Source: an uncultured Acidobacteriota bacterium
Lineage (GTDB): Bacteria; Acidobacteriota; UBA6911; RPQK01; JAJDTT01
DNA: 64,000 nucleotides
NCBI GenBank assembly: GCA_951812665.1
Contig: CATOST010000035.1
Span: 62,001 to 126,000, forward strand
Direction: 5' to 3'
Shown here: one piece after another, positions 18,228-27,508 of the stretch
Position numbering within the stretch: the first letter of the stretch is position 1
Layout: each line of letters starts with the position of its first letter
Notes under the pieces: generated by a model
Told to the model about the DNA's origin: nothing
The model's database searches: none
The model's input: only the letters and a program-made list of their open reading frames with translations
Translations under genes and position numbers: made by a program

Positions 18228-20157
18228 CCGAAGTTCCAGACATAGAGACGAGATAACTCCTTGATTCTAAAGGGACAACTCACGAAGCGGACTAGTTGTC
18301 CACTGGGAACACCTTGACCAACTCCAGCGCCCGTCGCTGCAGCGTCGTCGGTTGCGTCAATCGTTGCAGCGTCGGACCGTCCGGGTCCGAAGCGGTTCGG
18401 CACTGGTGACGGGCACGCGTCGCCATCTCCGCCATCAGTGTCTTGAAGCTGTGAAGCGGCAGTCCGTCCTCGGTTTCCCGCTTCGTCTTCTTTCGTTTGG
18501 CCGAGGCCGACGGCTCGGCTTTCAGCACCGGGTCCCGTCGAGCGCGGTGCGCGTCCAGGTCCTCGTCATCGAACAACAACGGGGCCAGGGCTCGCCGCAG
18601 ATGCCACTGGACATAGTAGGCCAGCAGGCACAGGAACAGGTGCGACCGCACCCGCATCTCTGCCCGGTGACGGATGGGACGGATCTGCAAGTCCACCGTC
18701 TTGAGTGAGCGGAAGGCCCGCTCCACGTTCGTCAGGTTCTTGTAGCTGCGCACCACGTCGGGCGTCGCCAACCGGTCTTCGGGTTCGCTGGTGCGCAGGA
18801 TGTAGAATCCGTCCAGTTGCGCCTCGCGGGCGATGGCTTCGGTGCGCCGGGCGTATTCGAAGCGCCCGTCTTCGATCACCAGCTCGAAGTGCTTGGCCAC
18901 CTTGTACCGGTTCTTGATCCGACCCACCTTCAGCGCGATCTGGGTCGCCAGCAAGGGCGTCTTGGTCCGTCGCGCCACCTCCCGGGCGATCCGGGCCAAC
19001 TTCTTCTCCGTCCCCGCCAACAGGTCCTGGCGTTTGCCCCGCCGATACTCCCCCAGCATCGGGTTGTAACAGACGACGAGCCGTTCGCCCGGATAGGCCT
19101 CGGTCCGGATCTCCGCCAAGTGGCGCTCGTCAAAGAGCGAGGGTTGAACCGCTTGGGTTTCCACCAGTTGGCGAATGGCCTCATGGCGCAGGGCCGAGAT
19201 CCAGCCCAGCCCCGGATACCGCTTCAGATGCTTGATCTGAGTCTCGGTCAGCAGCCCCCGGTCCCCCACCAGCACCACCCGCTTCAATCCGAAGCGCTGG
19301 CGTAACTTCTCGACTTGATCCGGCACCGTGACCGGATCCCCCGTGTTGCCGGGATAGGCCTGGACCGCCACCGGACAACCCGCGGCATCGGCCATCACCC
19401 CGTAGACCACGATGGGCCGGCCCCGCTTGCCGTCCCGGCTGTGGCCGTACCGCATCAGGGAGCAGGTGTGGCCTTCATAGTAGCTGCTGCTGACGTCGTA
19501 GAGCACGTGATCCCCTTCAGCCAGATGCCGTCGGGCCAGCTTCTTCTCGATCCGATTCTGACGTTCGAGCAACCAGTCCATGGTCCCGTACAGGTCGTCC
19601 TCGTCGGCGTCCTCCAGGGAGAGCTCGGAGGCCAGGGTGGTGGTGTGCCAGAGCCGGGTGGTGGCGAGCTTGGAGGCGGGCCGCAACAAGCGCTGAATGA
19701 CCAGGGCCAGCACCAGGTTGCGCTGGCGCGAGGGCTTGGGGTCGATCAGAGTGGGGAGCTTCAGGCGGCGGACGGCTTTGAGGACCATCTCGACATGGCC
19801 ATGAGGAAGGGAGCGTTCGATGACGAAGAGTTCATCAGGATGGATGAGAGGGACGTTCTTGAGGACGAGACGGAGTCGTTTGATCTTGTCCGGGGGCCAC
19901 TTGGAGAGGTTGGCGATGGTGCGTTTACGGACGCGCTTGCCTTCGCGCCAGCCTTCTCGCAGGAGGATGGCGGGGCGGGAGTTTCGGTTGGGGACGGTGT
20001 CGATGTACATGGCAACTAGTATATAGCATATACCTTTTATATTCAACAGGAAGAGCCATCACATACATGGGAACACAAATGAGCTGATTCAGAGCCGTAT
20101 CCGTAATAAAATCAACGACTTAGCTCGATTTTAGGGGGATATTTTCCCGGAACTTCC
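18228..20157 (-). mobile_element. IS1634-like insertion sequence, 1,930 bp, with 7-bp target duplication
   Basis: The element carries one transposase gene (18292-20010, minus). The 7-bp direct repeat GACTAAT flanks it at 18221-18227 and 20158-20164. Short imperfect inverted ends are visible: the left end begins CCGAAGTTCC and the right end, read inward, GGAAGTTCC. Restoring the pre-insertion sequence gives a continuous permease reading frame across the junction, which independently confirms both boundaries. The published target duplication for this family is usually 5-6 bp, so the 7-bp value or the family label needs a database check. Confidence 0.9.
18292..20010 (-). CDS. IS1634-family-like DDE transposase
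   Basis: A transposase of about 572 residues. Recognisable features are the N-terminal block typical of this family (ILLREGWREGKRVRKRTIANLSKWP), a DVSSSYYEG segment with the first catalytic Asp, LVGDRGLLTE with the second, and the late ERAFRSLKTVDLQIRPIRHR block with the catalytic Glu and the YREK-like basic residues. The frame is uninterrupted, so the element may still be active. ATG 20010 (MYIDTVPNR) matches the usual family start; the frame continues to 20046. It is transcribed opposite to the interrupted permease. Confidence 0.88.
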   Translation of the reverse strand: MYIDTVPNRNSRPAILLREGWREGKRVRKRTIANLSKWPPDKIKRLRLVLKNVPLIHPDELFVIERSLPHGHVEMVLKAVRRLKLPTLIDPKPSRQRNLVLALVIQRLLRPASKLATTRLWHTTTLASELSLEDADEDDLYGTMDWLLERQNRIEKKLARRHLAEGDHVLYDVSSSYYEGHTCSLMRYGHSRDGKRGRPIVVYGVMADAAGCPVAVQAYPGNTGDPVTVPDQVEKLRQRFGLKRVVLVGDRGLLTETQIKHLKRYPGLGWISALRHEAIRQLVETQAVQPSLFDERHLAEIRTEAYPGERLVVCYNPMLGEYRRGKRQDLLAGTEKKLARIAREVARRTKTPLLATQIALKVGRIKNRYKVAKHFELVIEDGRFEYARRTEAIAREAQLDGFYILRTSEPEDRLATPDVVRSYKNLTNVERAFRSLKTVDLQIRPIRHRAEMRVRSHLFLCLLAYYVQWHLRRALAPLLFDDEDLDAHRARRDPVLKAEPSASAKRKKTKRETEDGLPLHSFKTLMAEMATRARHQCRTASDPDGPTLQRLTQPTTLQRRALELVKVFPVDN

Positions 20158-20759
20158 GACTAATTGCCGGCATTGCCTTCTGGATCGGTCTGGGTTTGGA
20201 GAACGATATGATCTTTGCGGAACCGGCGGCTACGTTCGCGGGCGGACTGTTCTCCAACGCCATGACCTCGGGTGGGCTGGCGGCGATTCTGATGACCCTG
20301 TTCCTGGACTTGACGGAGTCTCGCCGCAGCCGGATGGACGCCGCGCTCGATCTGAAGGCGCTGCCCAAGATCAGCGAGTTTCCCCGCTCTTTCGCGGCCC
20401 GCGAGGGCTGGAGCACCAATATGGGGGACCGTCTGGAGGCCGTCGGCGAAGAGGCCTTGCTGAGCCTTGTCCAACCGGAGAACGACGGGGAGGAGAGCGT
20501 CCGGCCGCGCCGCCTGAATCTAGTTGCCCGCCGCGACGATGCCGGGGCGGTGCTGGAGTTTACAACGGCGCCGAGAGAGGACAACATTCAGGATCGTCTC
20601 GCCGTGCTCGGCGACCCGGGCGACGACGCGCCGAGGGAGCATGAGGTTTCACTCCGGCTGCTTCGGCATCACGCCTCTTCGGTTCGGCACGAGCAATACC
20701 ACGACGTCGATATCGTGACCGTCCATGTGAAGCTCCCGGCGCGGGCTGCACAGGGTTGA

Positions 20760-21196
20760 CCGTAGGTCGGGGAAAGGAAAATGTACCGTGGTCGGTGCCT
20801 TGTCGAGTCCGGGGTCCCGAGGCGGTGAAGAACCGGTTGAGGCGGCGGTCGTACGCCCCGTCGCACGGGAGGAAGCAGCATGGAGTCTCGGAACACCGCG
20901 GCTCTCGTCGCCGTCACGGTAATCACCTGAGAAAACGGCCTGGAGCCCGATAACGTGACCGGCCCGTGCACCTAAGTTCCGAGACAATGCCGCTCTCCGC
21001 ATCAAGGAGAACACCCTCCCCCCGGAGGTCTCAAGGCTGGATTGGCGGATCGGTACGGTGCCGGCCGTCTCGATCGGCGAAGTGCAGGGCGAGGAATCCT
21101 ACATGCGGGACCGCGTCTGACTATATCCCCGGAGGAAAGGAAGACCCAGCGCTGGCACAGGCACTCGATAGCAAAACCGTGGGAGATTTCTGGTGA
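20760..21196. other. Stretch without an intact gene; probable decayed coding sequence
   Basis: No complete gene was found between the permease remnant and the protease gene. In the plus direction, protein-like fragments occur in different frames: FRDNAALRIKENTLPPEV and LDWRIGTVPAVSIGEVQGEE near 20975-21115 in one frame, and DPALAQALDSKTVGDFW ending at 21196 in another. They are separated by stops and frame changes. This resembles the debris of a second inactivated gene beside the permease. The family was not recognised. Confidence 0.35.
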
Positions 21197-22030
21197 TTAA
21201 GGCGGCGTTAAGCGCCAAGCAGATCCGAGATTCTCTTGAATCGCCAGATCCATGGTTTCTTGAATCTGGTCGATCGGAACTACGACAGCAAGACCCGAGT
21301 TTTCTTCGAAAATGATCCGCCGTACGCCCGTCTGTTCGCTCACAGCGACCTCTTGGTACGGCAAATAACGTGAAATCATACCAATCAGGAGAGCATACGC
21401 CTGAACATTGCCATCATACGAAGTGAACTCCGGCTTGGTAATGACCGGTCCCCCACTGTTTCCAGGAAAAACCAAAGCATCGATCAGAAATGTATTGCGT
21501 TTACCGTGTAACCAGTCTTGAATGCGAGCGAAGGTCCCGCTGCGGACAATGGCAAAGTTTCGATCATCCCCCGCCAAGCCCAGTGGAAACCCGAGCAGAA
21601 ACACACCATTGCCTTCATAGACCTTATTTCGTTTCGGGTTCTCGCGATCGAAGCACATCCCCGCTCTAAAACTCGACAACTCAATTCCTTGCTTTTCCAA
21701 CAAATCGATGTCGATTCGCAGCACTGCTACATCCATCTTCGGGTCTGGATGCATGATCCAAGATTGGAACCCAACGTCTTCCCGCCGAATCGAGTAGATT
21801 TCTGGCGGCTTCCCCATCGGCCGATTGAATCGGACCTGGATTTCATCTTGGTCCCTGACGACGTGCCGGTTCGTTACCAAAAAATACACCCAACGTTTCT
21901 CGCCGTCTTCAGAGGAAAACACCTCGCGACTGTACAGAAACCCGGTCGCCGAAAACTTAACTTCTCCGGATTCTGTGCGGACCCCCAAAGCGACAACTTT
22001 CTTCAGGAAATGTAACGGAAAGAGCGACAA
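21197..22030 (-). CDS. Trypsin-like serine protease
   Basis: A 277-residue protein with the full chymotrypsin-fold triad: His56 in LVTNRHVV, Asp100 in MDVAVL, and Ser192 in FPGNSGGPV. There is no signal peptide or PDZ domain, so it is not a typical DegP/HtrA; a cytoplasmic or membrane-associated role is likely. It starts at TTG 22030 with an AAGAGA-like site upstream. It is the last gene of a three-gene minus-strand island with a winged-helix protein and a small membrane protein. Base composition is visibly lower than the surroundings (43% and 52% GC in two 60-base lines counted). Similar lone trypsin modules occur in bacterial conflict systems; that role here is inference. Confidence 0.85.
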   Translation of the reverse strand: MSLFPLHFLKKVVALGVRTESGEVKFSATGFLYSREVFSSEDGEKRWVYFLVTNRHVVRDQDEIQVRFNRPMGKPPEIYSIRREDVGFQSWIMHPDPKMDVAVLRIDIDLLEKQGIELSSFRAGMCFDRENPKRNKVYEGNGVFLLGFPLGLAGDDRNFAIVRSGTFARIQDWLHGKRNTFLIDALVFPGNSGGPVITKPEFTSYDGNVQAYALLIGMISRYLPYQEVAVSEQTGVRRIIFEENSGLAVVVPIDQIQETMDLAIQENLGSAWRLTPP

Positions 22031-22127
22031 TGAAATCTCTTCTGGCTCTTGGTTGGAGGGGTGTCTAGATCCCTACTATCATTCGGCGACCGGGAGATTC
22101 TTGCTAGACCACTCTGGTGGGATTCAA

Positions 22128-22424
22128 TCAGGGCTCGACACGTCCCGGATCAATCTGAGGAACTTGCTCGGCTAGCGACTTAAGTATCAACGGCGCAGAC
22201 GCACCGACGTTGAATGCCAAGATCGGGTTCGATTCGATGCCGTACATGAAAACCAAGAGTGCACCCATTCCCACCATGGCGATGGTGACTATCCAATACG
22301 ACCAACTCTTCGCCCAGTCGGGGATTCCTCTGTACAGCTCTTTCCTGATGCGGAACCATTGGAGTAACTCCGCTGCACAGCCACCTGCGTAACCCAATAC
22401 GATCATCGGCCAACATACTTCCAT
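22128..22424 (-). CDS. Small membrane protein of the protease island
   Basis: A 98-residue protein with an N-terminal hydrophobic stretch (WPMIVLGYAGGCAAELLQWF) and a stronger second segment (YWIVTIAMVGMGALLVFMYGI), then a weakly hydrophobic third (AFNVGASAPLILKSLA). Two or three membrane spans are likely. It begins 8 bp after the stop of the winged-helix gene and 97 bp before the protease, all on the same strand. No family was recognised. As a partner of the protease it could be substrate, anchor or effector pore. Confidence 0.65.
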   Translation of the reverse strand: MEVCWPMIVLGYAGGCAAELLQWFRIRKELYRGIPDWAKSWSYWIVTIAMVGMGALLVFMYGIESNPILAFNVGASAPLILKSLAEQVPQIDPGRVEP

Positions 22425-22432
22425 GGCGAAAG

Positions 22433-22690
22433 CTAAAACACCTTACTGGCGAATCTCTGCATCTGCGCAATGACCTCGCGTACTCTCATCGGCTTGGAGC
22501 TGTGCGCGTAAATGATTGTCCCGTCCCTCGAAATAGTCTGGCGCACTTCGGATCGATGTTGGTCAATTGCCTGTTCCACACGTTTCGGGTGCAGCCTAGT
22601 TTCCCTTGCAATGCCATCGACTGTCCTGAAATCCCACTCAGACTCCTTCAGCGCCGAACGCACTTGGGACCACTCCATCTCTGTTGCCAT
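22433..22690 (-). CDS. Small winged-helix-like protein of the protease island
   Basis: An 85-residue protein with helical N-terminus (WSQVRSALKESEWDF), a helix-turn-helix (RTVDGIARETRLHPKRVEQAI) and a wing-like hairpin (VRQTISRDGTIIYAHSS). It is probably a DNA-binding regulator or a protein-interaction wHTH adaptor. A G-rich site (GGGGGTAGGAT) directly precedes ATG 22690. It is the first gene of the three-gene island, which fits autoregulation or a sensor function; neither is demonstrated. Confidence 0.65.
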   Translation of the reverse strand: MATEMEWSQVRSALKESEWDFRTVDGIARETRLHPKRVEQAIDQHRSEVRQTISRDGTIIYAHSSKPMRVREVIAQMQRFASKVF

Positions 22691-22939
22691 ATCCTACCCC
22701 CTAATCACGTCGCTATTAGCTCGCATTGTAATACATGCGCCGGTCAAGACGGTAACCAAATGCCTATACCTAACCCTTGGTCTACGGGGAATCGTTGATG
22801 CCAGGAGCTACCACGAAATCGATTATCGCGCGATCACGGGAAATCTCCGATTCCGATCCGAATAGCAAGTCGCGGTCACGCACCAGGTGATCCTCTGCGG
22901 CGCCAGCTATCGCCCGCGCTTCCTTCTCTTTCCTGCCCC

Positions 22940-24265
22940 TTATACGTTCTCCGGAATCACCCACGGCTTCCGGTAGGTGCGCTTGAGATAGGCATTGGCC
23001 TCCGGAAAGTCGGTGAAGGTCTCGGTCTCGGCGTCCAGGGTCAGCCTCCGGTTGCCCACCCGGTAGGAGATGTTGGCCAGATGGCAGAGCATCACGGACT
23101 GATGGCCGGTCTCCGCGTCGGCGGAAGGCTTGCGGCGGGTCCGGATGCAATCCACGAAATCGTCCTGGTGCTCCCGGTTCCCCTGGCGGCCGTATTCGGA
23201 CCGCACCAACTCGCCGTCGGCGTCGTAGGCCTGCCAGCCGCCGCCGTGGCGGCCGAAGTACATGTACCCGTCCGTGCCCAGGATCTCCACCTTGGTGCTG
23301 CTGAAGGGCCAATCGGGGAAGCGGTCGGAGTTCCGGACGACCCCGGGCGTCTTCTTCATGTAGGGCGTCCAGAGGGTCGACTGAATGGACAATGTGAGCC
23401 CGTCGTACTCGAAGAGCGCCATCTGGGTATCGGGAGTGTCCCGTCCGTCCCGCAAGGAGTAGATGGCTCCCTGATTGGAGGTCGTCCTGGGGGCGGGTGG
23501 ATCCCCGATCAGGTAGCGGGCCATGTCCAACTGGTGGACCAGGTCGCCGGCGATAGGACCGCAACTGTACTCCCAGTAATTCAGCCAGTACAGACCGGGG
23601 TTGTACAGCCGCTTGGCCGCGGGACCGCACCAGAGGTCCCAATCCAGACCGTCGGGCACCGGCCCGTCGGGAACCGGTTCCCGTTTGGGATGCTGCATCA
23701 TGTTGTACACCCGGACCAGATGCACTTCTCCCAGGTTGCCGGCGCGGATGTATTCCCGGGCCCGGTGGACGTAGGGAGCACTGCGGGTCTGCATTCCAAC
23801 CTGGACCACGCGGCCGTACTTGCTCGCCGCTTCCACCATTTTCCGGCCCTCCCAGATGGAATGGGCCATGGGCTTTTCCACGAAGACGTCCTTTCCCGCC
23901 TGGCAGGCCAGGATGGTGCCCAAGGCATGCCAATGATCCGGCGTGGCGTTGACCAGGGCGTCCACGCTGCCGTCGTCCAGGATCCTCCGGAAGTCCTGAA
24001 CCAACTTGGGGCGGGAGCGTTGGGCCGCTTCCACCGCCTTCCTGGCCCGGTCGAAACGCCGGGTGTCGACGTCGCAGAGGTAGGCGACCTCCACGTCCGA
24101 ACGCTGGGCGAAGTTTTCGGCCAGCCGGGTGCCCCGGCCGCCCAGGCCCATGATGCCCACCACGACCCGTTCGTTGGCCCCACGGACCGGGCCCTTGGAC
24201 ACCATGGCCAGGGAGGCGGCTCCAAGCGAGCCGGTCATGAATTTTCTACGGTCTAGCGATCGCAT
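22940..24265 (-). CDS. Tat-exported Gfo/Idh/MocA-family oxidoreductase
   Basis: A 441-residue protein with a twin-arginine signal (DRRKFMTGSLGAASLAMV). Then comes a Rossmann motif (VVVGIMGLGGRGTRLAE), the lysine motif VEKPMAH, and SCGPIAGDLVHQLDMARYL, where the catalytic His is expected. Tat export implies the NAD(P) cofactor is folded in before export, as in periplasmic glucose-fructose oxidoreductase and GH109-like enzymes of this family. ATG 24265 has GGAGGAG five bases upstream. It lies 42 bp after the propeller dehydrogenase gene (24308-27352) and is presumably co-transcribed. Confidence 0.88.
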   Translation of the reverse strand: MRSLDRRKFMTGSLGAASLAMVSKGPVRGANERVVVGIMGLGGRGTRLAENFAQRSDVEVAYLCDVDTRRFDRARKAVEAAQRSRPKLVQDFRRILDDGSVDALVNATPDHWHALGTILACQAGKDVFVEKPMAHSIWEGRKMVEAASKYGRVVQVGMQTRSAPYVHRAREYIRAGNLGEVHLVRVYNMMQHPKREPVPDGPVPDGLDWDLWCGPAAKRLYNPGLYWLNYWEYSCGPIAGDLVHQLDMARYLIGDPPAPRTTSNQGAIYSLRDGRDTPDTQMALFEYDGLTLSIQSTLWTPYMKKTPGVVRNSDRFPDWPFSSTKVEILGTDGYMYFGRHGGGWQAYDADGELVRSEYGRQGNREHQDDFVDCIRTRRKPSADAETGHQSVMLCHLANISYRVGNRRLTLDAETETFTDFPEANAYLKRTYRKPWVIPENV

Positions 24266-24307
24266 AGAACTCCTCCAATCCTTGCAACGAGCTGATATAC
24301 GAATCTG

Positions 24308-27300
24308 TCACATCGGGCCCGGTGTGCTCAACCGCTGAAGGTATTCCAGCAGGTCGGCCATGGCGGCGGGGTCGATCTCTTCCTCCAGACCCTCCGGCAT
24401 GTTGGAGACGCTGGAGACCCGGAGCGTCGCGATATTGCTCCGGAGCAGGGTCTCCTCTTCCCCTTCCTCGCGCCGGAGGGTGACGGCGGTGGGACTCTCC
24501 CGGGCGATGACCCCGGTCACCGTAGCGCCGCTTCGAGTCTCGATGACGTAGGTTTCGTAGCCCGGCGCAATATTACGGTTGGGATCCAGGATCTTGGCGA
24601 GGAAGAACTTCTTGGGCCGCCGGACCACGTCCAGGAGATCGGGACCGACTTCGCTTCCCATGCCATCGAGAAGGTGGCACCGGCTGCAATTCTCGCGAAA
24701 GATCTCTCTCCCCCTGGGAACCTCCCCCGTGGCCGACAGGGCGGGCTCGTACCGCTGGATCAATTCCTCACGGCCGTCGGACAGATCGCCGAACAACCCC
24801 TCGGCGCGCCGGCGAACCTCTTCATCCGGCGATTCGAGAAGCTGATTGATCCGGGGCCGGCCCAGGGTCCGGACCTCGACTCCCTTTTCCTGGATGCGGT
24901 CCAAGAGTGCGCTCACGAACTCCTTGCGGGCCAGGAAACCGTCCCAGGCCGCCCTGCGGACCGGCTCGGTGATGCTTCCCCAATTGCGGAGCAGGAACGG
25001 GACGACTTCCGAGCTCCCCGTCTTGAGGAGGGACCGGGCGGCCGCGACCTGGACCTCGGGAGCCTCCTGCGGCGTCAACAGCCCTTCCAGAGCAGGAGTC
25101 GCCGCCCCGGTCGGGTCCAGTCCCAGGATTCGGACCGCGATCACCCGGGCAGCTTGGTCCGCCCGGTTGTTCGAATCCTCGAGGGCCCTGGTCACCAGTT
25201 GCCGTAACCGGGGAGAGTCGGAGAGCATGACGCGATCGGTGAGATCCAGAGCGGCCGCCGCCACTGCCGGCGACGAAGAACCCATTAGCCGGAAAAGAAG
25301 GCGCTCGTCGCTTCGATTCAGGTTAATCCGGGCTTCGGCACCCTGGCCGATACCCTGGCCCAATCCCGCCAGCAGGGCGCATCGCCACCACTCGCCGCCA
25401 GGTTCCGCCCCATCGGCTGCCAGACGGAGCACTTGCGAGATCTCGGATTCGATCTGCCGAGCACCCAGGACCGCGGCGAGCCTCACCAGGAATTCCTCTT
25501 TTCCCTCGGTTTCGGAAACGAGGAAGGCGTCGTTCCGGGTCACGGTCCGGAGCCAGCGGCCGGCGTTTTCGGAAGCCGAAGTCAGGACGGCGATCTGCAG
25601 CCAGCGGTAGTCCGGATGACGCGCCAGGAGCCGGCTCAGAGGATCGAAGGACTGCGATTCGGGGAGCAGGCCCAGGGTGCAGGCGAGCTGAAACTGGACG
25701 CGCCGGTCGGGATCTTCGACCAGACCCGAGAGCCTCTTCACCAACCGCGGCGAATCGAACTGCTCGGAGAGCCGGATCGCATGTTCCCGGACCCTTCCGT
25801 CGCCGTCGCCGAGTGCCTGTGCGATCAGATCGGGATCCAGTCGTTCCAGCCCATCCAGCGTCCAAAGCGCATGTATCCGGGACTCCGGTGCGCCGGCGGA
25901 GACCGTCAGTTCTCGAAGGGCGGGAACGACTGAACGGTCCTGCCGCTCGACCAGCAGCCGCTGGGCCGTGATCCGCCACCACATGTTGGCATGGGACAGC
26001 GCCTCGACCAGGCGCCTGGACTCGGCAGCTTGAAGGTTCGGCGTCCCGTCCGCCTCGCCCTTCTCGGGGACCACCCGATAGATGCGCCCCCTGCCGGCGC
26101 CGGCGCGCAGGTCGAAGTGGCCCTCCAAGTCCTCCGGGACGTAGTCCGGATGCTCGACGTACTTCCGGTAGTAGTCGACCACGTAGAGCGCTCCATCCGG
26201 CCCGACGGTCGTGAACACCGGCTTGAACCAGGCGTCGGTGGAAGCCAGGAACTCCCGTTCCTCGAAGGCCCGGCGGGCGGAAAACGTCGCCCCCGAGGGG
26301 GAGAGCAGGTCGCAGTGCACCAGGTTGTGCAACGGGTCGCACACGAAATAGGCGCCTCTCAGCCGCTCCGGAAACCGGGCGGCGGTGTAGACGGAGTTCC
26401 CGCAACTGGAGGTGAATATCCCCACCTGGGATTCGTGGACGTAGATGGGATTTCGGGTGATGGGATAGACGATGGACTGATTTTCGTGATCGGAGGGGAA
26501 CTCCATGGAGGAGGAGACCTGCAGGTATGGATTCCGCGACAGGTACCGGTGCGCGATGACGGGATGGCGGATGTGGTTGTTGTTCCAGAGGCCGAAGCGG
26601 TTGCCGGCGGCGTCGAAGGCGTTGCCGTATTGAGAGTTCCCGGCCACCGGCTCCAATTGCAACCGGTCCGGCCGGAATCGGAAGTCGGTGCCCAGTGCCG
26701 AGACGTCGGCGGCCGCGACTTCCGGATGGCCGGGAAAATGGAGAGGTTCGCCCGCCAGTCCGAACTGTTCAGGATTGCGCCGCGAGGGTCCCACCTTGGG
26801 GTAGGCGCCGTAGATCCAGTTGTCGATGCCGTACCGGAGCCCGTTGACCCGAAGCTGGGGATTGTAACGGTTGAATCCGGTGAGAATCACCCGCCGTTCG
26901 TCGGCCCGCAGGTCGCCGTCCGAGTCGGGAAGATAGAGGATGTGCGGGGCGGCGGCCACCAGGACACCATCCCTCCACGGCATCAGTCCGGTCGGAAAGG
27001 CCAGCTCTTCGGCATAGACGTGACTACGGTCGAACTTTCCGCCGCCGGTGGAGTCCTCCAAGACCACGACCCGCCCCTGAGGTTCCGATTGCATGGGATA
27101 GTCGCCCATCTCCAGGACGAAGAGGCGTCCGCGCCCGTCGAAGACGGCGGCTACCGGATCCGCGACCAGGGGCTCGGCCGCCACCAGCTCGATCTCGAAC
27201 CCCGGCGGCAATTGGAACGTTTTCAGGGCTTCCTGGGGCGGAAACGGCGGCGTGTTCCCGCGTCCACAGCTCGCCAGGAGGGTGCAACAGACGGCGATCA

Positions 27301-27352
27301 GAAGCGATCGGCTCACGATGCCGGGAGCCATTGACGCGCGGGGTCGGATCAT
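24308..27352 (-). CDS. PVC-type propeller dehydrogenase with HEAT repeats and fused cytochrome c domain
   Basis: A lipoprotein (LLASC lipobox) of about 1,014 residues. The N-terminal propeller (FQLPPGFEIELVAAEPLVADPVAAVFDGRGRLFVLEMGDYP, GDLRADERRVILTGF, WNNNHIRHPV) is followed by a long HEAT-repeat region and a C-terminal haem domain with CSRCH near residue 890, then GSEVGPDLLDVVRRPKKFFLAKILDPNRNIAPGYETYVIETRSG. All modules are in one chain, unlike the split version at 11487-15052. ATG 27352 is chosen for the signal peptide; the frame reaches 27445. Such proteins are thought to oxidise sugars or related compounds at the membrane and pass electrons to heme; the substrate is unproven. Confidence 0.85.
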   Translation of the reverse strand: MIRPRASMAPGIVSRSLLIAVCCTLLASCGRGNTPPFPPQEALKTFQLPPGFEIELVAAEPLVADPVAAVFDGRGRLFVLEMGDYPMQSEPQGRVVVLEDSTGGGKFDRSHVYAEELAFPTGLMPWRDGVLVAAAPHILYLPDSDGDLRADERRVILTGFNRYNPQLRVNGLRYGIDNWIYGAYPKVGPSRRNPEQFGLAGEPLHFPGHPEVAAADVSALGTDFRFRPDRLQLEPVAGNSQYGNAFDAAGNRFGLWNNNHIRHPVIAHRYLSRNPYLQVSSSMEFPSDHENQSIVYPITRNPIYVHESQVGIFTSSCGNSVYTAARFPERLRGAYFVCDPLHNLVHCDLLSPSGATFSARRAFEEREFLASTDAWFKPVFTTVGPDGALYVVDYYRKYVEHPDYVPEDLEGHFDLRAGAGRGRIYRVVPEKGEADGTPNLQAAESRRLVEALSHANMWWRITAQRLLVERQDRSVVPALRELTVSAGAPESRIHALWTLDGLERLDPDLIAQALGDGDGRVREHAIRLSEQFDSPRLVKRLSGLVEDPDRRVQFQLACTLGLLPESQSFDPLSRLLARHPDYRWLQIAVLTSASENAGRWLRTVTRNDAFLVSETEGKEEFLVRLAAVLGARQIESEISQVLRLAADGAEPGGEWWRCALLAGLGQGIGQGAEARINLNRSDERLLFRLMGSSSPAVAAAALDLTDRVMLSDSPRLRQLVTRALEDSNNRADQAARVIAVRILGLDPTGAATPALEGLLTPQEAPEVQVAAARSLLKTGSSEVVPFLLRNWGSITEPVRRAAWDGFLARKEFVSALLDRIQEKGVEVRTLGRPRINQLLESPDEEVRRRAEGLFGDLSDGREELIQRYEPALSATGEVPRGREIFRENCSRCHLLDGMGSEVGPDLLDVVRRPKKFFLAKILDPNRNIAPGYETYVIETRSGATVTGVIARESPTAVTLRREEGEEETLLRSNIATLRVSSVSNMPEGLEEEIDPAAMADLLEYLQRLSTPGPM

Positions 27353-27508
27353 TCGTTGGAAAAACACTCTTTGCGGCGGCCTGCGACCCGCCGCCGGTTC
27401 ATAGGTCTGACTGGAAGTATAGTCCGGTGCGGAGGCCGCCGCCACGTCCCCTGCGGATCCAATTGGACCACAGGGCAGGATCCGCCTTGCCTACGGCGGC
27501 ACCGCGAA

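Larger units (their letters stand above)
17093..20759 (+). pseudogene. NCS2-type (xanthine/uracil permease family) transporter, decayed and interrupted by an IS
   Basis: A coherent multi-helix permease can be read from ATG 17093: LPLALGLQFTVLIVAIPILIPTVVMRAAG, helical segments, IPNTGYSVSSPLAQLTGVAARSVG, then the C-terminal IAFWIGLGLEND and a long cytoplasmic tail ending at 20759. It is broken by TGA 17117-17119 and TAA 17441-17443 in the initial frame. Frame changes follow near 17910, 17970 and 18100. An insertion sequence occupies 18228-20157. Removing the IS and one copy of the target duplication joins RKGL to IAGIAF in frame. The family imports nucleobases with protons or sodium. The gene cannot make a full product. 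Confidence 0.8.

Noticed and set aside
20649..21014. Minus-strand ORFs over the permease tail and debris region
   Set aside because: Low-complexity composition, no motif, and overlap with the recognisable permease C-terminus.
22782..22870. Peptide-like ends in both strands between the winged-helix gene and the oxidoreductase
   Set aside because: Short fragments without starts or recognisable family; could be remnants, but evidence is too thin to call.
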